Assembly: GCF_000768675.1 (NCBI RefSeq)
Contig: NZ_AVPI01000067.1
Location: forward strand, 62,001-126,000
Reading direction: 5' to 3'
From: Knoellia flava TL1
GTDB taxonomy: Bacteria; Actinomycetota; Actinomycetes; Actinomycetales; Dermatophilaceae
DNA: 64,000 nucleotides
Part shown: one piece after another, positions 9,622 to 19,056 of the stretch
Position numbering within the stretch: the stretch's first letter is position 1
Layout: each line of letters starts with the position of its first letter
The notes under the pieces: model-generated
Database searches by the model: none
The model's input: only the letters and a program-made list of their open reading frames with translations
What the model was told of the DNA's origin: nothing
Translations under genes and position numbers: made by a program

Positions 9622-11040
9622 ATGCCCGCACCCGAGACGACCTCACGTTCGGTGGCCGTCGTGACGCTGGGGTGCACCCGCAACGACGTCGACTCCGAGG
9701 AGCTGGCCGGTCGCCTCGCCGCCGGCGGCTGGACCCTCGTCGAGGACGCCGCGGACGCCGACGTCGCCGTCGTCAACACCTGCGGCTTCGTCGAGCAGGC
9801 CAAGAAGGACAGCATCGACAGCCTCCTCGAGGCGTCCTCGCTCAAGGAGCACGGGCGCACGCAGAAGGTCGTCGCCGTCGGCTGTCTCGCCGAGCGCTAC
9901 GGCCAGACCCTCGCCGACGAGCTGCCCGAGGCCGACGCGGTGCTCGGCTTCGACTCCTACGCCGACATGTCGACGCACCTGCGCACGATCCTCGACGGCG
10001 GCAGCGTCCCGAGCCACGTGCCCAGCGACCGCCGCAGGCTGTTGCCGCTCTCGCCGGCCGTCCGCCAGGACGCCGCGGCCGGCGTCGCGCTGCCCGGGCA
10101 CGCCGCGCCGCGCACCCGGCTCGGCACGGGGCCGTGGGCGCCGCTCAAGATCGCGTCCGGCTGCGACCGGCGCTGCGCGTTCTGCGCCATCCCGATGTTC
10201 CGCGGCTCGTTCGTCTCCCGTCGTCCCACCGACGTCCTCGACGAGGCGCGCTGGCTCGCCGGGCAGGGCGTGCGCGAGCTCTTCCTCGTGAGCGAGAACT
10301 CGACGTCCTACGGCAAGGACCTCGGCGACCTCGCCCTCCTCGACGCGATGCTCCCCGAGCTCGCCGGCATCGACGGCATCGAGCGGGTGCGCGTCTCCTA
10401 CCTCCAGCCCGCCGAAGTGCGTCCCGGCCTGCTCGACGCGATGGTCGCGGTGCCCGAGGTCATGCCGTGGTTCGACCTCTCCTTCCAGCACGCGGCCGCG
10501 CCGCTGCTGCGCCGGATGCGCCGCTTCGGTGGCACCGAGAGCTTCCTCGGCCTCGTCGACGACGTGCGCCGCCGCTCGCCGCTCGCCGGGATCCGCAGCA
10601 ACGTCATCGTCGGCTTCCCGGGCGAGACCGAGGACGACGTCGACGAGCTCGCCGAGTTCCTCACCGCCGCGCGGCTCGACGTCGTCGGCGTCTTCGGCTA
10701 CTCCGACGAGGACGGAACCGAGGGCGAGACCCTCGCCGGCAAGGTCGACGCCGACGCCATCGCCGAGCGCGTCGCCCGCATCACCGACCTCGTCGAGGAG
10801 CTCACCGCCCAGCGCGCCGAGGACCGCATCGGCGAGACCGTGCGCGTCCTCGTCGAGGAGGTCGAGCGGGACGGTGTCGACGCCTCCAGTCGCGCGTCCG
10901 TCGTCGGCCGCAGCGAGCACCAGGGGCCCGACGTCGACGGGACGACCCGCGTCGTCGGCGTGGCCGCCGCCGTGGGGGAGACCATCGTCGCCACGGTCGT
11001 CGGGACCGAGGGCATCGACCTCGTCGCGGAAGCGACATGA
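9622..11040 (+). CDS. rimO: Ribosomal protein S12 methylthiotransferase RimO
   Basis: This radical-SAM enzyme of 472 residues adds a methylthio group to an aspartate of ribosomal protein S12. The N-terminal MTTase domain carries its cluster cysteines (LGCTRND, NTCGF, VGCLAE). The radical-SAM CxxxCxxC is C181, C185 and C188 (GCDRRCAFC), and a C-terminal TRAM-like domain follows. RimO rather than MiaB is indicated by the CTRND-type N-terminus and by a separate miaB at 27.5 kb. A TAGAGT box (9610-9615) is 6 bases before the ATG. Its TGA overlaps the ATG of pgsA. Confidence 0.95.
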   Translation: MPAPETTSRSVAVVTLGCTRNDVDSEELAGRLAAGGWTLVEDAADADVAVVNTCGFVEQAKKDSIDSLLEASSLKEHGRTQKVVAVGCLAERYGQTLADELPEADAVLGFDSYADMSTHLRTILDGGSVPSHVPSDRRRLLPLSPAVRQDAAAGVALPGHAAPRTRLGTGPWAPLKIASGCDRRCAFCAIPMFRGSFVSRRPTDVLDEARWLAGQGVRELFLVSENSTSYGKDLGDLALLDAMLPELAGIDGIERVRVSYLQPAEVRPGLLDAMVAVPEVMPWFDLSFQHAAAPLLRRMRRFGGTESFLGLVDDVRRRSPLAGIRSNVIVGFPGETEDDVDELAEFLTAARLDVVGVFGYSDEDGTEGETLAGKVDADAIAERVARITDLVEELTAQRAEDRIGETVRVLVEEVERDGVDASSRASVVGRSEHQGPDVDGTTRVVGVAAAVGETIVATVVGTEGIDLVAEAT

Positions 11041-11693
11041 GCGAGCGGCCGTCGCCGGTCGCACGCATGGCGCCCAGTGCGTGGAACATCGCCAACGGGC
11101 TCACCGTCCTGCGCCTGCTCCTCGTGCCCGTCTTCGGCTGGCTGCTTCTCTGGGACGACGGGCACCAGGCGGGAGCGCGATGGTGGGCCTTCGCCGTCTT
11201 CGCGTTCGCCATGGTCACCGACCGGATCGACGGCGACATCGCCCGCAGCCGCGGGCTCATCACCGACTTCGGCAAGGTCGCCGACCCCATCGCCGACAAG
11301 GCGCTCGTGACGATGGCGCTCGTCGGGCTCTCGATGATCGGCGACATCCCGTGGTGGATCACGCTCGTCATCACGGTGCGCGAGTGGGGCATCACGGCGA
11401 TGCGCTTCTGGGTGATCCGGCACGGGGTCATGGCCGCCGGACGCGGGGGCAAGGTCAAGACCCTGCTCCAGGCGCTCGCCCTCGGCTTCTTCGTCATCCC
11501 GCGGTTCTCGCTGCCGTTCAGCGGTGCGCTCGACCTCGTCGCGTGGGTGACGCTCGTCGCCGCGCTCGTCGTCACGGTGGTCACGGGGGTCGACTACGCC
11601 GTCGACGCCTTCCGGCTGCGGCGCACGAGTCCGCGCGCGATGGCCAAGAAGGCGGCTCGCGCGGCCGCCCGCGACCGGCGGCCCGAGGCGTGA
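11037..11693 (+). CDS. pgsA: CDP-diacylglycerol--glycerol-3-phosphate 3-phosphatidyltransferase
   Basis: This integral membrane enzyme of 218 residues forms phosphatidylglycerol phosphate, the precursor of phosphatidylglycerol and cardiolipin. The complete CDP-alcohol phosphotransferase signature Dx2DGx2ARx8Gx3Dx3D begins at D62 ([13 protein letters not shown], then [12 protein letters not shown]). Several hydrophobic helices and a basic C-terminal tail are visible. The ATG overlaps the rimO stop (ATGA) and its own stop overlaps the GTG of the next gene, so rimO-pgsA-cinA form one translationally coupled operon. Confidence 0.95.
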   Translation: MSERPSPVARMAPSAWNIANGLTVLRLLLVPVFGWLLLWDDGHQAGARWWAFAVFAFAMVTDRIDGDIARSRGLITDFGKVADPIADKALVTMALVGLSMIGDIPWWITLVITVREWGITAMRFWVIRHGVMAAGRGGKVKTLLQALALGFFVIPRFSLPFSGALDLVAWVTLVAALVVTVVTGVDYAVDAFRLRRTSPRAMAKKAARAAARDRRPEA

Positions 11694-12181
11694 GCTCGCC
11701 GGAGGCGCTCGTGGCCGGCCTCGTCGGACGCGGCCTCACCGTGGCCTGCGCCGAGTCCCTCACGGGGGGCCTCGTGTGCGCGGCACTCACCTCCGTCGCC
11801 GGGTCGTCGAGGACGGTGCGAGGGGGAGTCGTGTCCTATGCGACCGACGTCAAGGCCGCCGTGCTTGGTGTCGACGCCGAACGGCTGCGCGAGACCGGCC
11901 CGGTCGACGCGCTCGTCGCCGAGCAGATGGCGCTCGGGGTCGCTCGCGTCCTCGGGGCCGACGTCGGCCTCGCGACGACGGGTGTCGCCGGTCCCGGACC
12001 CGCCGACGGTATGCCGGCCGGCACCGTCTTCGTCGCGGCCTGCGGACCGTGGCCGGGCGGCGTGACGAGCCGGCGGCTCGCGCTTCCGGGCGACCGCGCC
12101 CAGGTGCGGGCCGCCACCGTCGACGCCGTCATCGACCTCCTCGGCGAGCAGCTGGCCGTGCTGGCGCCGCAGGGGGAATAG
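11690..12181 (+). CDS. CinA C-terminal domain protein (nicotinamide-nucleotide amidohydrolase type)
   Basis: The protein has 163 residues and corresponds only to the C-terminal amidohydrolase domain of CinA, as in stand-alone PncC, which recycles NMN to NaMN. The conserved AESLTGGL start, [12 protein letters not shown] and [12 protein letters not shown] motifs are present. The COG1058 N-terminal domain is absent; this short form is normal in Actinobacteria. It starts at a GTG overlapping the pgsA stop. The pgsA-cinA-clgR order upstream of recA is a conserved actinobacterial arrangement. Confidence 0.9.
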   Translation: MSSPEALVAGLVGRGLTVACAESLTGGLVCAALTSVAGSSRTVRGGVVSYATDVKAAVLGVDAERLRETGPVDALVAEQMALGVARVLGADVGLATTGVAGPGPADGMPAGTVFVAACGPWPGGVTSRRLALPGDRAQVRAATVDAVIDLLGEQLAVLAPQGE

Positions 12182-12270
12182 CCCGGGTCGGGGAAGTCTT
12201 CGACGAAGGGACACCCTCGCGATGTAGCGTGGAGGGCGAACGACCACCGGTCACGACGAAGGGAGGCCCG

Positions 12271-12573
12271 ATGATCCTGCTCCGACACGAGCTCGGTGAG
12301 GCGCTGCGCGAGCGGCGACAGCAGCAGGGCCGCACCCTGCGTGACGTGGCCGCCGCGGCCTCCGTCTCGCTCGGCTACCTCAGCGAGATCGAGCGTGGCG
12401 TCAAGGAGGCCTCCTCCGAGCTCCTCTCCGCGATCTGCGTGGCCCTCGACGTGCCGCTGTCCGTCGTCCTCGACGACGTGAGCCGGCGCGCCGCCCACGT
12501 CGAGTCGCTCGGCGCGCCGGTGTCGCTGCCGGTGACAGGTCGCACCGACGTGGTGTCGGCCTCCGCGGCCTGA
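12271..12573 (+). CDS. clgR: Xre/Cro-type regulator, ClgR-like
   Basis: The protein has 100 residues. Residues about 5-62 form a helix-turn-helix of the Xre family ([21 protein letters not shown]). The position directly after cinA and the sequence match ClgR, the activator of clp protease genes in Actinobacteria. A GGGAGG ribosome-binding site precedes the ATG. A TAGCGT -10 element (about 12224-12229) and the small palindrome CTTCGACGAAG (about 12198-12208) lie upstream and could serve autoregulation, but that is inference. Confidence 0.85.
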   Translation: MILLRHELGEALRERRQQQGRTLRDVAAAASVSLGYLSEIERGVKEASSELLSAICVALDVPLSVVLDDVSRRAAHVESLGAPVSLPVTGRTDVVSASAA

Positions 12574-12584
12574 CCCTCGTCGCC

Positions 12585-13172
12585 GTGGCGGCGGAGCACG
12601 TCGGTGGCCGTCCGGTCCCGTGGTCGGTCCCTGTCGTCCTGCACGAACCCGACCCCGCGTGGGCCCGGCACTTCGAGGCGGACGCCACCCTCATCCGCGG
12701 CGCGCTCGGCGAGCGGGCGCTCTCGGTCGACCACGTGGGGTCGACGTCGGTGCCGGGGCTGCCCGCCAAGCCGGTGATCGACGTGCTTCTCCAGGTCGTC
12801 GACCCGGCCGACGAGGACGCCTACGTCCCCGCACTCGTCGAGCTGGGCTACTGGCTGCAGATCCGCGAGCCGGAGTGGCTGGAGCACCGCGTGCTCTACC
12901 AGCGGACCGAGCGCGGCTGCCCGCACGACATCAACGTCCACGTCCTCGCCCCCGACACCGGGCGAGAGGAGGTCGAACGCCTCCTCGGGTTCCGCGACTG
13001 GCTGCGCACGCACCCCGAGGACCGCGACGCCTACGCCGCCGAGAAGCGCCGGCTCGCCGCGCGGTCGTGGCGCTACGTCCAGGACTACGCCGACGCCAAG
13101 TCGACCGTCGTCGAGGAGATCCTCGCCCGCGTGGACGCGGCCCGCTCCGTCGACGGTCCGCCCGCGCCCTGA
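12585..13172 (+). CDS. GrpB/UPF0157 family nucleotidyltransferase-fold protein
   Basis: The protein has 195 residues. It carries the UPF0157 hallmark HVGSTSVPGLPAKPVIDVL, which resembles the GS-containing nucleotidyltransferase motif, and a later conserved HDINVHVL. In some genomes the domain is fused to dephospho-CoA kinase; here it stands alone. The exact reaction is not known. It begins at a GTG 11 bases after the clgR stop, so it probably joins that transcript, although a GACCCT hexamer 7 bases before the GTG might give a separate start. Confidence 0.8.
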   Translation: MAAEHVGGRPVPWSVPVVLHEPDPAWARHFEADATLIRGALGERALSVDHVGSTSVPGLPAKPVIDVLLQVVDPADEDAYVPALVELGYWLQIREPEWLEHRVLYQRTERGCPHDINVHVLAPDTGREEVERLLGFRDWLRTHPEDRDAYAAEKRRLAARSWRYVQDYADAKSTVVEEILARVDAARSVDGPPAP

Positions 13173-13362
13173 CGGCAGTCCTCGCGAGGTCCCGGCCGAC
13201 GTCGGGGGCCGGGCTCCGGGGTTCCGGCGGTTCGACCCTCGCCAACGTCACGTCGATCGCCGAGGGCGCCGCGGCCACGGCCCCACCGTCGACGGGCGTC
13301 CCCGGCGACCCGGAGCGTCGCCCGCCGCCGCGGTGGGAGGGCGAGCGGACGCAGGCCCTGCG

Positions 13363-14229
13363 TCAGGCCCTGCGGTAGGGAGAGGTCCGCCCACCGGAGG
13401 AGCCGAGGGGGTTCTGGCGACGTCCGTCGTCGCCGGGCGCGAGTCCGCCCTGGCAGGTCGGGCAGTAGAACATCGTCCGCTCGCGACCGTCCGGCCCGAT
13501 CATCGACACCCGCACCGTGTCGCCGCACCGGCGGCAGGGCCGGCCCGAGCGCGCGTGGACGAAGTGCTCCTCGCCACGGCGACGCACCCCCGTGCTCGAC
13601 TGGACGGCGTGGTGGCGCGAGGCGTCCATGAGCCGGCTGATCCGGGCGATGAGGGCGTCGGTGCGTTCCTGTCCGACCTCGGCCGCGGGGGTCCAGGGTC
13701 CGACCCTCTCGAGGAAGAGCGACTCCGACGCCCAGAGGGTGCCGACGCCGGCGAGCACGCGCTGGTCGAGCAGGGCGGCGCCGACGACGGTGCCGGAGGC
13801 GAGGAGGCGTGACGCGGCGAGGCTGAGGTCCCAGTCGGGGCCGAGGACGTCCGGGCCGAGGTGGCCGACGACCTCGTCCTCGCGCTGGGTCGGCAGCACC
13901 TCGAGCATGCCCAGCCGGAGGCCGAGCGCCGTCCACTGCTCGGTGCCGACGGCGACCCGCAGGTCGGCCCGGCGCAGCCAGCGCGGGGTGTCCTCGGGTG
14001 TCTCGACGCGCCACTGGCCCTCCATCTTGAGGTGCGAGTGGATCGTCAGCCCGGAGTCGACGCGGTGGAGCAGGTGCTTGCCGCGGCTCACCACCTCCAA
14101 GGTGGTCGCGCCCCGGAGATCGAGCGTCGCGATCTCGGGGAAACGGAAGTCGCTCAACGTGATCGGCTCGCCGGCGAGCGCCCTGTGGAGACGGTCGGCG
14201 GTGCGCCAGACGGTGTCACCCTCGGGCAT
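13363..14229 (-). CDS. Fpg/Nei-family DNA glycosylase/AP lyase
   Basis: This base-excision repair enzyme of 288 residues removes oxidised bases and nicks the abasic site. The catalytic N-terminus is PEGDTV (P2, E3) after the initiator methionine. An H2TH region (LLDQRVLAGVGTLWASE) is present. The C-terminal zinc finger has four cysteines (CRRCGD ... FYCPTCQ). The PEGDT start points to the endonuclease VIII (Nei) side rather than Fpg (PELPE). It lies directly downstream of lhr on the same strand (27 bp between), a helicase-glycosylase pairing seen in many Actinobacteria. Confidence 0.92.
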   Translation of the reverse strand: MPEGDTVWRTADRLHRALAGEPITLSDFRFPEIATLDLRGATTLEVVSRGKHLLHRVDSGLTIHSHLKMEGQWRVETPEDTPRWLRRADLRVAVGTEQWTALGLRLGMLEVLPTQREDEVVGHLGPDVLGPDWDLSLAASRLLASGTVVGAALLDQRVLAGVGTLWASESLFLERVGPWTPAAEVGQERTDALIARISRLMDASRHHAVQSSTGVRRRGEEHFVHARSGRPCRRCGDTVRVSMIGPDGRERTMFYCPTCQGGLAPGDDGRRQNPLGSSGGRTSPYRRA

Positions 14230-14256
14230 CGGCTCGGCCCCCTGCCGCTGTCCGGC

Positions 14257-17200
14257 TCACCGGCGCAGTCGCAGGCCGCGGGGGGTCGCGTGGAATCCGG
14301 CCTGGGCGAGGGCGTCGACGAGCGGGTGGCCCGACCCGAGCAGCGCGCCACCGTCGGCCTTCTCGACGGTGAGCCGGCCGAGTGCCCCCTCGCGGACGGC
14401 GAGGGCGAGCGCGTCGGCGGCGGACTGGAGGGCCGCGGGGTCGTCGGTCCACGAGAGCAGCGTCTTGCCGCCCCGCTCGACGTAGAGGACGAGGTCGCCG
14501 TCGACGAGGACGACGAGCGCCCCGGCCTTGCGGCCCGGCTGGTGACCCTTGCGCCCGGACGTGCTCGAGTCGTCGTCGGACTCGCTCACCGGCCGGTCCG
14601 GCCACGGCAGGGCCGCGCCGTAGGCGTTGGCGGGATCGGTGGCGGCGAGGACGAGAGCGCGCGGCGCGGCGGCGTCGGGTGCGGCGCCGAGTGCACGCGC
14701 CCCCGCGCGGAGGCGGTCGATCGCACCGGTCGTGGCGAACTGCGCCGCCCCGAGCGACTCGACGAAGTAGCCACGGCGCACCCGCCCCGACTCCTCGGCC
14801 GCGGCCAGCACGCGGTAGACGGCGGCGAAGCCGCCGGTGACGTCCTCGGCGACGACGCTGCCCCGGGTGAGGACGCCGTAGCGGTCCTGGAGGATCTCGG
14901 CCGTCGCGAGCGTGCGCACCGTCGTGTCGGCCTCCACCTCGGGCAGCAGCGACCACCGTCCCGCAGCCGTCCCCGGCGCCGACCGGGCCACCGGCACCGC
15001 ACGGGAGGCGCCGCCACGCCCGCCGAGGGCGCCGAGCGAACCGGCGCGGCCGGCATACCTCGTGGAGCGGGGGCCGGAGGCGGCGCGACGGTGCGCGGTG
15101 CGACCGCCGGAGAGCAGTGCGCGGACGGGCGCGAAGGTGTCGCCGGACACATGGCCTGACCACACGAGCGACCAGAGGTCGTCGAGCACCTCGCTGTCGG
15201 AGCCGCCGACGGCGTCGGCGAGCGCGCGGAAGAAGTAGGCACCACCGCGGGCGAGGACGTCGAGCAGCGACTGAGCCCGGTCGCCGAGCTCGGTGTCGTC
15301 GGGGGCAGCCATCGTCAGGTGCGCGGTGTCGGCGAGGTGGAGCGAGACCCAGCCGTCGTCGCCGGGCAGCGACCCGTGGCCACGCCAGACGACCTCGCCG
15401 ACGCTCATGAGCTCGTCGAGCAGGGCGGGGGAGTAGCCGGCGACCCGGGCCGGCAGGACGAGGGTCTCGAGGGCGCTCGCGGGCAGGACCGCCCCGGCGA
15501 GCTGCTCGACCGCCCGGACGAGACCCTCACGTCCGCGCAGGCCGCCACCGACCGACTGCCACTGCGGCAGGAAGCGTGCCAGCTCGACAGCAGCCACCGG
15601 CTCGACCTCGGCGCGCAGGGCTGCGAGCGAGCGCCGGCGCAGCGTGCGGAGCACCTCGGCGTCGCAGTAGTCGAGGCCATGGGCGCCACCGCCGCTCTCG
15701 GTGGGCAGCAGCTCACCCTCGACGACGCGTCCGGAGGCGACGAGTCGGCGCAGCGCGTCGAGCGCGACGGCCGGCCCGACGCCCCACCACTGCGCCACGG
15801 CCGACGCCGGGAACGGTGCGTGGGTGCGGGCGTAGCGGGCGACGAGTTCGCCGAGCGGGTCGGGCACGGGGTCGAGGAAGGCCTGCGGGACGCCGACGGG
15901 GAGCGAGACGCCCAGGGCGTCGCGCAGCCGGGAGGCGTCCTCGATCGCGGCCCACCGCTCCTCGCCGGCGACGCGGACGCGGATGACACGACGTGCCCCT
16001 TCGAGGTCGACGAGCCACGAGCCGATGTCGCGGGTCGTCGCGCCGTCGCGGGTGCGGCGCTCGATCTCGGGCAGCGAGAGCGGGCCGAGGGTCCGCAGCA
16101 GGTCGGCGACGTCCTCGCCGTCGCGGCAGCGTCGCTCCTCGGCGAGCCGCTGGAGCTCGGACTCGGTGCGGGCGACGGCCTCGGGGTCGAGCAGGTCGCG
16201 CAGCGACAGGCCCTCGCCTCGCCCGAGCAGCTCGGCGAGCAGGGTGGGGTCGAGCGAGAGCGCGGCGGCCCGCTTCTCGGCGAGCGGGGAGTCGCCTTCG
16301 TAGAGGAACTGGGCGACGTAGCCGAAGAGCAGGGAGCGGGCGAAGGGCGACGGCTGCGCCGACTCGACGTCGACGAGGGTCACCTCGCGCGACTCGATGG
16401 CCGACATGAGCGCGGTGAGCCCCGGCACGTCGAAAACGTCCTGGACGCACTCGCGCACCGTCTCGAGGACGATGGGGAACGAGGCGTACTGGCTCGCCAC
16501 CTCGAGCAGCTGCGCGGCGCGCTGGCGCTGCTGCCACAGCGGTTGGCGCCGGTCGGGACGACGGCGGGGGAGGAGCAGGGCACGGGAGGCGCACTCGCGG
16601 AAGCGCGCGGCGAAGAGCGCCGAGCCGCCGATCTCGCCGGTGACGAGGTCGTGGACGTCGTCGGGGTCGAGCCGGACGAGGTCGAGGAGCTCGGCGGCGG
16701 CGCCGCGCCCGCTCGACCCCTCGCCGTCGAGCTCGAGGTCGGGCAGCCGGAAGACGATGCCGTCGTCGCCGTGCATCGCTTGCACGTCGACGCCGAACCG
16801 CTCGCGCATGCGCGCCGAGACGCACAGCGCCCACGGCGCGTGCACCTGCCCACCGAACGGGCTGTGCACCGCGACCCGCCAGTCGCCGATCTCGTCGCGG
16901 AAGCGCTCGACGACGATCGTCCGGTCGTCGGGGACGTGACCCGTGGCGGTGCGTTGCTCGTCGAGGTAGGCGACGAGGTTGTCGGTGGCCCACTCGTCGA
17001 GCCCGGCCTCCGAGACCCGCTTGCGGGCCGCCTTGGGCGTCGCGGCGGCCACCTCGCGCACGAAGGCGCCGACGGCCTTGCCGAGCTCGGCAGGACGTCC
17101 GAGCTGGTCGCCCTTCCAGAACGGGAGCTTGCCGGGCTGCCCCGGCGCCGGGGTCACGAGGACGCGGTCGTGGGTGATGTCCTCGATCCGCCACGTCGAC

Positions 17201-19041
17201 GTGCCGAGGGTGAAGAGGTCGCCAACCCGCGACTCGTAGACCATCTCCTCGTCGAGCTCGCCGACCCGCCGGCCCGTGCCCTCACCGGTGGCGAGGAAGA
17301 CGGCATACAGGCCGCGGTCGGGGATCGTGCCGCCGGAGGTGACCGCGAGCCGCTGCGCGCCCGGACGACCCGACAGCACGCCCGTGACGCGGTCCCAGAC
17401 GATGCGCGGTCGCAGCTCGGCGAACTCGTCGCTCGGGTAGCGGCCCGACAGCATGTCGAGCACGGACTCGAGGATCGAGCGGGGGAGCGAGGCGAACGGC
17501 GCGGCCCGGCGCACGACCTGCTCGAGGTCGTCGACGGTCCAGTCGTCGAGGGCGGTCATGGCGACGACCTGCTGGGCGAGGACGTCGACCGGGTTGGCCG
17601 GCACGCGCAGCGACTCGATGGCGCCGGCGCGCATCCGCTCGACGACGACGGCGGTCTGCACGAGGTCGCCGCGGAACTTGGGGAAGAGCACGCCCCGCGA
17701 CACGGCACCGACCTGGTGGCCGGCGCGACCGACGCGCTGGAGCCCACTCGCCACCGACGGCGGTGACTCGACCTGGACGACGAGGTCGACGGCACCCATG
17801 TCGATGCCGAGCTCGAGGCTCGACGTCGCGACGACCGCCGGCAGCCGACCGGCCTTGAGGTCCTCCTCGATGACCTGCCGGTGCTCCTTGCTCACCGAGC
17901 CGTGGTGCGCGCGCGCGAGGACCGGTGGCGCGCCGGACGAGGCGCCGGCCTGGGCCATGACCTGGGCGGGGGTGCGCGAACCGCCGGTATGCCGGCCCAC
18001 GCCGAGCGTGGGACCCGCGCCCGAGGCCGCGCCCTCCCTCGCCTCGTCGGGTGGTGGGGCACCGTCACCCTCGCCGTCGACGGCCGACGCCTCGGCCGCG
18101 GCGGTGAGCCGCTCGTCCCAGATCTCGTTGAGCCGGGTCGTGAGGCGCTCGGCGAGGCGCCGCGAGTTGGCGAAGACGAGGGTCGAGCGGTGCGACGCGA
18201 CGAGGTCGACGATGCGCTCCTCGACGTGCGGCCAGATCGACGCGCGGCGCTCGGCGCCCGCGGCCGGGCCGCTGAGGTCGTCCTCGATGACCTCGCCGAG
18301 CGAGGACATGTCGGCGATGGGCACGACGACGTCGAGGTCCCACTCCTTCGTCGACGGCGGGCGCACGACGTCGACGGGCCGGCCACCGGCGAGGTAGCGG
18401 GCCACCTCGTCGACCGGCTCGACGGTCGCGGACAGCCCGATGCGCTGCGTCGGCTCGTCGAGGAGCGCGTCGAGCCGCTCGAGCGACAGGGCGAGGTGGG
18501 CGCCGCGCTTGGTGCCGGCGACGGCGTGCACCTCGTCGATGATGACCGTCTCGACGCCGCGCAGCGCCTCGCGCGCCTGCGACGTGAGGATGAGGAAGAG
18601 CGACTCCGGCGTCGTGATGAGGATGTCGCTCGGCGTCCGCGCGAACGCGCGCCGCTCATTGGCCGGGGTGTCACCGCTGCGCACCGACACCGTGATGTCG
18701 GGGGCGGTCTGCCCGAGGCGGGTCGCCGCGTGGCCGATGCCGACGAGCGGGCTGCGCAGGTTGCGCTCGACGTCGACGGCCAGGGCCTTCATCGGCGAGA
18801 CGTAGAGGACGCGGCACCGCTTGAGCTTCTCCTCGGGCAGTGGCTCGGTGCCGAGCCGGTCGAGCGCCCAGAGGAAGGCCGAGAGGGTCTTGCCCGAGCC
18901 GGTCGGTGCGACGACGAGGGCGTGGTGCCCCGAGCTGATCGCCTCCCAGGCCCCCGCCTGCGCTGCCGTGGGCGCACTGAAGGAGTCCCGGAACCACGTC
19001 GCGGTGGCCGGGGAGAAGCGTTCGAGCACGTCAGAGGTCAT
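14257..19041 (-). CDS. lhr: Lhr-type ATP-dependent helicase
   Basis: This very large superfamily 2 helicase has 1594 residues, the usual length of bacterial Lhr. Walker A is APTGSGKT (45-52) and the DEAH-type box reads DEVH (169-172). The second RecA domain (ATSSLELGIDMG, QRVGRAGHQVG) is followed by the winged-helix/beta-barrel Lhr core and the long C-terminal extension. A low-complexity insertion (about residues 315-375) separates the RecA domains. Lhr is a 3'-5' single-strand translocase linked to repair, consistent with the adjacent Nei glycosylase. The ATG at 19041 is the first good start. Confidence 0.95.
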   Translation of the reverse strand: MTSDVLERFSPATATWFRDSFSAPTAAQAGAWEAISSGHHALVVAPTGSGKTLSAFLWALDRLGTEPLPEEKLKRCRVLYVSPMKALAVDVERNLRSPLVGIGHAATRLGQTAPDITVSVRSGDTPANERRAFARTPSDILITTPESLFLILTSQAREALRGVETVIIDEVHAVAGTKRGAHLALSLERLDALLDEPTQRIGLSATVEPVDEVARYLAGGRPVDVVRPPSTKEWDLDVVVPIADMSSLGEVIEDDLSGPAAGAERRASIWPHVEERIVDLVASHRSTLVFANSRRLAERLTTRLNEIWDERLTAAAEASAVDGEGDGAPPPDEAREGAASGAGPTLGVGRHTGGSRTPAQVMAQAGASSGAPPVLARAHHGSVSKEHRQVIEEDLKAGRLPAVVATSSLELGIDMGAVDLVVQVESPPSVASGLQRVGRAGHQVGAVSRGVLFPKFRGDLVQTAVVVERMRAGAIESLRVPANPVDVLAQQVVAMTALDDWTVDDLEQVVRRAAPFASLPRSILESVLDMLSGRYPSDEFAELRPRIVWDRVTGVLSGRPGAQRLAVTSGGTIPDRGLYAVFLATGEGTGRRVGELDEEMVYESRVGDLFTLGTSTWRIEDITHDRVLVTPAPGQPGKLPFWKGDQLGRPAELGKAVGAFVREVAAATPKAARKRVSEAGLDEWATDNLVAYLDEQRTATGHVPDDRTIVVERFRDEIGDWRVAVHSPFGGQVHAPWALCVSARMRERFGVDVQAMHGDDGIVFRLPDLELDGEGSSGRGAAAELLDLVRLDPDDVHDLVTGEIGGSALFAARFRECASRALLLPRRRPDRRQPLWQQRQRAAQLLEVASQYASFPIVLETVRECVQDVFDVPGLTALMSAIESREVTLVDVESAQPSPFARSLLFGYVAQFLYEGDSPLAEKRAAALSLDPTLLAELLGRGEGLSLRDLLDPEAVARTESELQRLAEERRCRDGEDVADLLRTLGPLSLPEIERRTRDGATTRDIGSWLVDLEGARRVIRVRVAGEERWAAIEDASRLRDALGVSLPVGVPQAFLDPVPDPLGELVARYARTHAPFPASAVAQWWGVGPAVALDALRRLVASGRVVEGELLPTESGGGAHGLDYCDAEVLRTLRRRSLAALRAEVEPVAAVELARFLPQWQSVGGGLRGREGLVRAVEQLAGAVLPASALETLVLPARVAGYSPALLDELMSVGEVVWRGHGSLPGDDGWVSLHLADTAHLTMAAPDDTELGDRAQSLLDVLARGGAYFFRALADAVGGSDSEVLDDLWSLVWSGHVSGDTFAPVRALLSGGRTAHRRAASGPRSTRYAGRAGSLGALGGRGGASRAVPVARSAPGTAAGRWSLLPEVEADTTVRTLATAEILQDRYGVLTRGSVVAEDVTGGFAAVYRVLAAAEESGRVRRGYFVESLGAAQFATTGAIDRLRAGARALGAAPDAAAPRALVLAATDPANAYGAALPWPDRPVSESDDDSSTSGRKGHQPGRKAGALVVLVDGDLVLYVERGGKTLLSWTDDPAALQSAADALALAVREGALGRLTVEKADGGALLGSGHPLVDALAQAGFHATPRGLRLRR

Positions 19042-19056
19042 GAGAGGACCACCCTC

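Noticed and set aside
12198-12208. CTTCGACGAAG upstream of clgR as a defined ClgR operator
   Set aside because: The palindrome is real but does not match the ClgR sites I recall, so it is only mentioned as a possible site.
15319-17766. 815-codon plus-strand frame inside lhr (and 17881-20406 beyond it)
   Set aside because: It is composed of E/R/G/V repeats mirroring the antisense of Lhr and MFS coding sequence and has no motif.
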